The notes under the pieces were generated by a model that saw only the letters and a list, made by a program, of their open reading frames with translations, searched no databases and had not been told where the DNA came from. Position numbers and translations under genes: made by a program. 64,000 bases of DNA from a virus, in IMG/VR virus record IMGVR_UViG_3300031772_000002, positions 1 to 64,000 of that record; one strand, 5' to 3'. Below, in pieces: positions 1-8,300 of this stretch (position 1 is its first letter; every line of letters starts with the position of its first letter).

Positions 1-227
1 GTATCTACTGCATACCAATTATACAATGCACCATACTTTTCTTTATTGGCAATATCATTATTATACCAACAATATGCTGGTGTTTTAATATTTTTCCACT
101 TATTATTACCTTCTACTAAAGGTATATCAGAACCATCATTATACTTCGTTACCTTTAGATTTTCCGCCATCCATTCTTGGTCGCCAATCTTGACTGTATT
201 GTAAACATTTCCTTCAATGTCTATCAT
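1..227 (-). CDS. FISUMP-domain protein, C-terminally truncated by window edge
   Basis: The visible 75 residues start at an ATG at 227 that is preceded on the minus strand by a good ribosome site (TAAGGAG, 234-240). They read as the opening of the Fibrobacter succinogenes major paralogous domain: VKIGDQEWMAENLKVTKYNDG, then a YCWYNND segment, then YGALYNWYAV. This domain family has a C-type-lectin-like fold and is common in surface proteins of Bacteroidota and Fibrobacterota; it also occurs in phages of those hosts. In a phage it would most plausibly be a receptor-binding or virion surface protein. The rest of the gene lies outside the window, so signal peptide, length and repeats cannot be judged. 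The family call is from recognised motifs; the role is inference. Confidence 0.75.
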   Translation of the reverse strand, partial: MIDIEGNVYNTVKIGDQEWMAENLKVTKYNDGSDIPLVEGNNKWKNIKTPAYCWYNNDIANKEKYGALYNWYAVD

Positions 228-246
228 AATGTGCTCCTTAAGAATT

Positions 247-268
247 GTTAATGGTAAATTCCATTAAC
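247..268. repeat. 8-bp inverted repeat in divergent intergenic space
   Basis: GTTAATGG and CCATTAAC are separated by 6 nt, between the FISUMP gene (minus strand) and the TnpB gene (plus strand). It may be an operator, or part of the left end of the TnpB element. No further support is visible. Confidence 0.3.
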
Positions 269-374
269 ATTATAGTTATACCAGATAATAAGGATTAATA
301 AATAAAAAATAAATTTTCGCATCTCCCTTCAAAATAAATTTGATTTTTTCAAATAAATGAAGTATATTAATAAT

Positions 375-1451
375 ATGAAACTGACACTTCAAATTAAACT
401 TCTGCCGACGAATGAACAATCAAAGAGTCTTGGGAAAACCCTGAAGGCTTGTAATGCCACTTGCAATGATATTTCTGAAACAGCATGGCAGACAAAAACA
501 TTCAATCAGTTTAAGCTTCATAATCTGGTTTACCATCAACAAAAAGAATTTTCGCATCTTACAGCACAAGCTATTGTTCGTTGTATTTCCAAGGTATCCG
601 ATTCTTATAAGCTCGATAAAAATGTTAAACGAATTTTCAGGCTTGAAGGTGGTATTACCTATGATTCCCGCATCCTTTCGTATAAAGAGAATGTTGTTTC
701 GATCTGGTCTGTCGATGGAAGATTGAAGATTTCGTTTGTCTGTCACAATCAGAAATATCTTCCTCACATTAAAGGTGAAGCCGACCTTATTACCAAAAAG
801 GGCAAATGGTTTCTTTTTCAGACCGTTGAAATACCAGAAGAAATTATACATAATATCGAAGAATTTATCGGAGTAGACTTTGGCATTATCAATATTGCCA
901 CGCTGTCTTCCGGTGAAATAATGTCCGGCAAAGAGCTTGAAACATACAGAGAAAAACGTCAGAAGATTCGTTCGAGTCTCCAATCCAAAGGCACAAAGGG
1001 CTGCAAAAAGGTCTTGAAACGGCTTTCGGGAAAAGAGAAACGAACAACTTCTATCGTGAATCACACTATTGCAAAGAAAATCGTTGCGAATGCTGTACAG
1101 GAAAATAAGGGAATTGCTCTTGAAAAGCTTAAAGGTATTTGCAAATCCGCCAATAATAAGGGAAAGAAATTTCGTTCCCGCGTTGGCAAATGGAATTTTG
1201 CAGACCTTCGGACAAAGATTGAGTATAAAGCAAAACTTAATGGCGTTCCTGTAATCGCCATTAATCCAGCATATACTTCGCAGACATGTTCTCATTGTCA
1301 TAATCTTGGTTCCCGAAACGGCGAATCTTTTAAATGTCCGCATTGTGGTTTTGAAACACATGCGGATGTTAATGCAGCTAAGAATATCGGGGCAGCTGTA
1401 AATCTGCCTGAAAAATCGGTTAAAGAACATAAGGTTCCTAATCAGGTTTAA
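375..1451 (+). CDS. tnpB: TnpB, RNA-guided nuclease of an IS200/IS605-type element
   Basis: TnpB proteins are RuvC-type endonucleases guided by an RNA made from the 3' end of the element. The full set of catalytic parts is visible, counting from the upstream ATG at 357: RuvC-I GVDFG (Asp174), RuvC-II ALEKLKG (Glu256), a zinc ribbon CSHC...CPHC (Cys311, 314, 327, 330) and RuvC-III HADVNAAKN (Asp337). The protein begins MKLTLQIKLLPT, the usual TnpB opening, so ATG 375 is preferred to ATG 357, which would add six residues. Length (358 aa) is normal. No TnpA transposase lies beside it, so the element is either mobilised in trans or fixed in the phage. A palindromic hairpin follows 2 nt after the stop. 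The nuclease is probably intact. Confidence 0.92.
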   Translation: MKLTLQIKLLPTNEQSKSLGKTLKACNATCNDISETAWQTKTFNQFKLHNLVYHQQKEFSHLTAQAIVRCISKVSDSYKLDKNVKRIFRLEGGITYDSRILSYKENVVSIWSVDGRLKISFVCHNQKYLPHIKGEADLITKKGKWFLFQTVEIPEEIIHNIEEFIGVDFGIINIATLSSGEIMSGKELETYREKRQKIRSSLQSKGTKGCKKVLKRLSGKEKRTTSIVNHTIAKKIVANAVQENKGIALEKLKGICKSANNKGKKFRSRVGKWNFADLRTKIEYKAKLNGVPVIAINPAYTSQTCSHCHNLGSRNGESFKCPHCGFETHADVNAAKNIGAAVNLPEKSVKEHKVPNQV

Positions 1452-1453
1452 AG

Positions 1454-1567
1454 CCCACGGATTTATCCGTGGGATATTTACAATTACTCCTTATATTTTT
1501 TTATTAATAATTAAAAAAAACGGGTAATATGCCACTCTATCCGTGGGTCGATATAACACCCCGTTTT
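1454..1567 (+). mobile_element. Right end of the TnpB element, likely 3' end of its guide RNA
   Basis: A perfect hairpin (CCCACGGAT, loop TT, ATCCGTGGG; 1454-1473) directly follows the tnpB stop. TATCCGTGGG is repeated at 1538-1547, and CGGG (1521-1524) can pair with CCCG (1559-1562). Subterminal hairpins at this place are typical of IS200/IS605 right ends and form the scaffold of the TnpB guide RNA. The exact boundary cannot be set without a related empty site. Confidence 0.55.
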
Positions 1568-1630
1568 AATATGTTATATCCAAGCCTCTACCACAGTAGA
1601 AGCAAAATGACTAGAGAAATCATATTTTTT

Positions 1631-2110
1631 TTATCCTTTCTCTAAAAATCTAATACTTTTTACAATCGATCCGAGCTCAATTGAGCCACGGTTATTCATT
1701 AACAGCCATTTTTCGCCAGATTCAGACTCTATTCGTGCGGTCTGGCCGTTGTATAGGATAATAATCGAATCCACATATGTAAGTCCAGATCCGGTAGCAA
1801 CGATTTCCCACTTCCCTGTCGTTGACCAATTTCCTAGCACCTTAGCCTCAGTTATATCTGAGGATGTCAGAATTCTCAGTAGTATTGCTTTGGAGTCTCC
1901 ATCAGATTTTCTGATAACTGTTTTCTTGAAAGTTCCATATTCACTGGACGCTTCTGCGTCCATTACCAGTCCGTTTATTAGAGTTGGGGGATTTTTCTGA
2001 TCGAATTGCAACTTAGTTTGTTTCTTGGAGGTTTCTCCAAGAATTATTCCTTTGGAATTTGCTAATATCCCTTCCACCACGTCTCCATTGTGAAATGTAA
2101 AACATTTCAT
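1631..2110 (-). CDS. Hypothetical protein, 159 aa
   Basis: The start MKCFTFHNGD is chosen because AAAAAGGAG sits just upstream (2117-2125); a longer frame to 2167 has no ribosome site. The protein is soluble and beta-rich in appearance, with no cysteine cluster, signal peptide or membrane segment after the start. The opening FHNGDVVEGILANSKGIILG resembles small phage beta-barrel proteins only in general character. No family is recognised. It is transcribed away from the RNA polymerase gene and toward the TnpB element. Confidence 0.6.
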   Translation of the reverse strand: MKCFTFHNGDVVEGILANSKGIILGETSKKQTKLQFDQKNPPTLINGLVMDAEASSEYGTFKKTVIRKSDGDSKAILLRILTSSDITEAKVLGNWSTTGKWEIVATGSGLTYVDSIIILYNGQTARIESESGEKWLLMNNRGSIELGSIVKSIRFLEKG

Positions 2111-2331
2111 ACTTTTTACTCCTTTTTGTGATAGGTAAATTTTAATAATTTTTTTATCAATACACACAAAGTAGTGTGTTGATGATTTTAAAACATATAA
2201 TTAAATCATTCTATTATAGTTATTACATATTTTTGAAGATAATCACATTTTTGTAAAATGTTAAAATTGCTATAGTGTAACATTAATTGTATATTATAGA
2301 TATAATATTAATTTATTTAGGATTATAAATT

Positions 2332-5300
2332 ATGAATCTAAAGGAACAACAGACTCTTAATAAAATTCTTCAGATGACTAATGACGCTCGTGGAAATGTT
2401 TTATTAAATACAACTGTATCTGATACTGTAAAAAAAATTTTAAATTCTGTAGAAGATGATGATATAAAATTAAAAGTTAATAAAATTTTTGTTAATGAAA
2501 AATTTGATAATAAAGATATTGAATCTCAGATGACAGTAAGGAATAAAAATCAAATATGGGCAAATGATTTAAGAGCCGATCTTGAAATTATAGATAAAAA
2601 AACAGGCAAATCAATTGATAAAGTTCAAAATCTTAAAATTACTACAATTCCAAAAATAACCGATAGAGGAACATATCTTATTAATGGGAATGAATATGTT
2701 TTTACTAAACAGTCAAGACTTAAGCCCGGTGTATATACAAAAAGACAATCAAATGGTGAAATAAGTTCATTTTTTAATGTTGATAAAACTATAGATTTTG
2801 ATAGAGGATTTAATAATAATTTTAAATTGAATTTTGAACCGGAAACTAAAATATTTACAATGGGATATGGAAATAAAAATATTCCACTTATTAATGCTTT
2901 AAAAGTTATTGGAGTAAGTCCAAGTGAATTAATTAAAAAATGGGGACAGCAAGTTTACGATGCAAATTCTAAATCTTATGATAAGCATGAATTGAGGGAT
3001 CAGAATAAGTTATATGAAGCGGTTTTTGGAATTGCTCCTGCAAATAATATAAATAATGATACAATAAGAAGTCAAATAAAAGAAAGATTATTTGCGACAA
3101 ATCTTGATCCTGAAACAACAAAAATAACTTTGGGAAAATCATATACAAATGTTAATAAAGATGTTATTCTTGATGCGTCTAAAAAGATTATTGATATTAA
3201 TAAAGGTGAGATAGAATCTGATGATCGTGAATCTTTAGTGTTTAAATCTTTTTTTGATGTAGAAGATCATATACGTGAACGTCTTGTTAAAAACAGTAAT
3301 AAAATAATTAATAACATTAAGTATAAGTTAAAAAAAAATAAATTTATAAATAAATCAATTAGCGCTCAGTCTTTTGATCCTTTTGTTGTTGGAACAATTA
3401 CTACTAGTCAATTATCAACACCTCCTGAACAAACAAATATAATGTCTATTATCGGAGGGTCGTCTAAGTTTACTGTTATGGGAGAAGGTGGAATTGGATC
3501 AACAAATGCTATAACTAATGATATTAGAAAAATTTCTAATAGTGAAGTTGGATTTGTAGATCCTCTTCATACTCCTGAAGGGCAGGCTATTGGAGTTGCC
3601 GTTCATACATCTGTTGATACAATAAAGGTTGGTAATAATTTATATTCGAAAATGTTAAAAAAGAATGGTGAGAAAGTTCTTTTATCTCCTCAAGATGTTT
3701 GGGATAAAAATGTAGCATTTCCTGATGAATATGATGTAACTAAAAAGATTCCTGTTCCTAAAAATAATAAAATAAAAGTTGTAAATCAAGGAAAAATAAA
3801 AAGTGTTAACAGTTCTGATGTCGATGTAATAATAGCCAATCCTATTGGAATGTTTGATTCGTCTGTTAATATGATTCCATTTCTTAATTCTATTCAAGGT
3901 AATAGGGGATTGACTGCATCAAAAATGCAAGAACAGGCTCTTCCTTTAAAATATAGAGATAAGCCATTATTTAATATTGTTGATGAAAATGGAAGAAATT
4001 TTGGAAAAAATATTGCAAGCATTATAGCACTTCCCAAGTCTCCTGTTGATGGAATTGTTGAGGATGTTAATGAAAATAAAATTATTATTAAAGATAAAAA
4101 TAAAAATAAATATACTATTCAGTTATATAATAATTTTTCTTTAAATGGAGAGAGTTTTTTACATAATGAATCTAAGGTAAAAATAGGTGATTCTGTTAAA
4201 CAGGATGATGTTCTTGCCGATAATAATTTTACGAAAGATGGTAATATAGCTATTGGAGCTAATTTAAAAGTTGCTTATGTTCCTTATAAAGGTTATAATT
4301 TTGAGGATTCGGCTATCATTTCAGAGAGTGCTGCTAAAAAATTAACATCTGAACATATGTATGATTTTAAAACTAAAAGAACTTCTAATGGAGTTTTTTC
4401 GCGTGATAAATTTAAAGCATATTATCCTGAAGTATTACCATTAAATAAATCAAAAAAATTAGACAGCGATGGGGTTATTAAGGTTGGAGAAACGGTGGAA
4501 AGGGATGATGTTGTTATAGCTCATCTTGAAAAAAAATCACCTACGTCAGATGATATAATTTTAGGAAGGCTTGACAAGCAATTAAAAAGAGATATGTCTA
4601 ATAATGCTTTGCTATGGGATAAAGATGTAATAGGAGTTGTAAAAAAAGTTACTAAAAGTGGAAATAATGTAGTTGTTAATATAAAGACTGAAGAGCAGTT
4701 AAAGGTTGCTGATAAAATATCTGGATTACATGGAAATAAACATATCATTTCTAAAATTGTTCCTGATGATGAGATGCCTTATAATTTGGAAACTGGAGAA
4801 AAAATTGATTTAACAATGAGTCCTTTAGGAGTTTCAAATAGAATAAATACATCTCAATTACTTGAAGCTGCAGTGGGAAAATTAGTAAGTAAAACAGGAA
4901 AAACTTATGATATAAATAATTTTTCAGGGGAAGATAATTCTCGTAAAATTATTAGTGAGTTAAAAAAAGAAGGATTGTCTGATAAAGATATTTTAGTTGA
5001 TCCTGAAACTAAAAAACCGTTATTGAATCCTGTTGCTACTGGAACTGCTCATATTTTAAAACTTGAACATATTGTTGATCATAAATTTTCAGCTCGATAT
5101 AAAGATAGTTACGATGCTAATGAGCAGGCTGCTACTGGTGGTATAACAGGAGGAAAAAATTTAGGTAGAATGGAAATGGCTGCTCTATTAGCAAGAGGAG
5201 CTAATGAAAATTTAAGAGAAATGTTTCAGATTAAAGGTCAAAAAAATGATGAATATTGGAGAGCTATGGAAACCGGCCAAAGTCTTCCTCCACCTAAAAA

Positions 5301-8300
5301 ATCATTTGCATGGGACAAGATGTTGGCTATGATGTCAGGGGCTGGAATTAATGTTGAACAAAAGGGAAAAACATTTGCTTTAAAACCTATGACAGACAAA
5401 GATATTATTGAGATGTCTAGTGGAGAAATAACTAAACCTGAATTGTCATATCGTAAAAAAGACCTTGCTCCCATTAAAGATGGATTATTTGATCCTGTAA
5501 AAGCAGGAGGTTTGTATGGTAATAATTTTACTCATTTTAAACTTCCAGAACCTACATTAAATCCTATAACGACTTCAGCAACTGCAAATTTGTTAAATAT
5601 GCCTATTACTCATTTAGATAATATTTTAACAGGAAAAAAATTTATAGATAAGTCAAATGGTAAAATTGTTGAGCCTGGGTCTCCAAATTCTATATCAGGA
5701 GGGCCTGCAGTTAAACTTCTTCTTGAACGTATTAATGTAAAAAATGAACTTAAAAATGCTGAAGAAGATTCAAAAACAATAACCAATCCTACTGAACTTA
5801 ATAAGATACATAAAAAAATTCGTTATTTGAAATCGATTAAAGATAACAATATGAAACCTTCTGATTATATTATATCGAATGTTTTAGTTACTCCTTCAAA
5901 ATTTCGTCCTGTATTTCAAATTGGAACAGAAGGAACTGTTGTTGTATCTGATATTAATGATTTGTATCAACAAACCGCTTATACATCAAGTGCATTAAAG
6001 AATTTAAAAACAACTTTAGATGAATCTATTGATAATGAAGATATAAAAAATTTACAACTTGCAGAGGCTAGAGGGTCATTGTATAATGATTTAAAGGCTG
6101 TTGTCGGTATGGGTGATCCTACATCTTATTTGCATAAAGTAAAAAATAAGAAAGGATTTATTCCTCAAATTGACGGAGGCGCCACTAAACAAACTAAGGA
6201 AGGTTTTTTTCAGGATAAAGTTCTTGAACGTAGACAGGATTTAGTTGGAAGATCGACTATTATATTAAACCCTGAACTTGGCGGTGACGAATTGGGAATC
6301 CCCAAAATAATGGCTGGGAAAATTTTCCAGCCATTTATTATGAAGAAGATGGTTGAGTGGGGATATAAGCCCGTTGAGGCTCAGAAACTTATTAAGGATA
6401 ATGATCCTATATATCAGAGAGCATTACAGGTTGTAAGCGACGAGAGACTGGTTATAGCTAACAGGGCGCCTACATTGCATAGATGGAATATGACTGCATT
6501 TAAACCTAAATTAACTGATGGCAAATCTATTGAAGTTCCTGGCATAACAGTAGTAGAAAACATGGGTGGTGATTTTGACGGGGACTGTTGTTTTGGAGGA
6601 TTGTATATATCTATAGAAATTAATAAGTTAAATAAAGAAAATAAAAAAATTGATTTTGGAGATAAATTTTATAATAAATTTCTTGACACGGACAGTGAAA
6701 ATAGGTATATTAATACTAATGAACAATTTTTATTATTTATAAAATCATTGGAGGTTAATATGCCATGTCTTAATGAATTACCTGTTAATGTAAAAGATAA
6801 ATCAATACTTCATATTAATATTGCTGATTTTCCACGATTAACAGAAACTAAAGAAATAAAACAAAATGGTAATGAAATTTATAAAGTTCCTGAAGGGGTA
6901 TCTGTATTTTCTTTGGATAATGTTACTCATAAATTTATAGAACTTCCAGTTACTGAATTTTCAATTCATAAAAATATTTCAAATTATATAATTTTACTTT
7001 CAGATAGAAATGAATTATTACTTTCAAGTGATAAAAGTGCAATAGTATTGAATACAGATACTTTTAAATTAGAAAGTTGCTCTCCTAAAGATTTAATTGG
7101 AAAGGCAATTCCTAAAATTAAAAAAATTGAAATTAAACCATCATTGTTTGAAGTTAAATTAATTGATTATTCATTAAATAGTAAAAGTATAAAATGTAAA
7201 GATTCAATAGAATTAAATGAATCGGTTGGTCATTTTATAGGAATAATGATTGGTAATGGATGGATAAGTGATGATATGCGTATATGTATGGCTTCAGTAC
7301 ATGAAGATATAAAAAATCTTTTTAATGATACTATTAATAAAATGATGAAAGAAGATATAGGGATTTGTTCTATCGATTCTCCTCATTCATTTATGGGTTA
7401 TGATTGTTTTAGTACAAAACACACTAAAACAAGTATTTCTCTTGCACAAAATATTAAAATTTGGATTGGTCATTTGGCTAGAAATAAACATCTTCCTATA
7501 TTTTTTATGTCTACCTCAGAAGAGTTTCGTCTTGGCCTTCTATCCGGTCTTATAGATACGGATGGAACGTCTACATGGAACCATTCACAAGGTAAAAAAT
7601 CACAGTATATATTATTGTATTCTACGACGTCTGTACGTCTTGCGGAAGAAATAGTAACTCTTTCACGAACTCTTGGAATTTCAGCATCAATTACTTCTTC
7701 TGAACGTGATACATGTGTTGAGTATACTGTTGTATTTTCAACCCAAACTATTGTTGATAAAAAACTTAATTTTATAAATCCTGATAAAAAAGAAGCTTTT
7801 GAAAAATTTCAAGCAACAGGTGGCGAAACATCCGCTTCAATGGCTGCCAGACTTGATATGGTTCCTTTTAGTGATGATATGTATATAAAATTCAGGTTAC
7901 ATATAAAATCAAATAAATATCCTAACTTATATAGTTCAATGTATGATGCTGTAAATTCTGGATGTATATCAAGACCAACAGCTATTAAAATAATTACTAT
8001 ACTGCCTAAAGGTATTGCGGATGATAGATGGATTGAAATAGTTAATAATAAAAATATTACATGGGTATATGCTAAAAATATAGAATTAAATAAAGAACTT
8101 CTTACCATGTATGATATAACAGCTCCTGGTTCATATACGTTTATGTTAAATAATGGTATTATTTGTCAAGACACATTTCAATTACATGTTCCTATTTCGT
8201 CAAAAGCTTTACAAGAGGCAGAATTAATGAAACCCTCTGCCAGTATGCTTAAAACCGGTTATGATACAGTTCTTAATAAGCCATCTCTTGATATAACTGC

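Noticed and set aside
420-1430. 336-codon minus-strand frame opposite tnpB
   Set aside because: Antisense shadow of a well-recognised gene, without motif or ribosome site.
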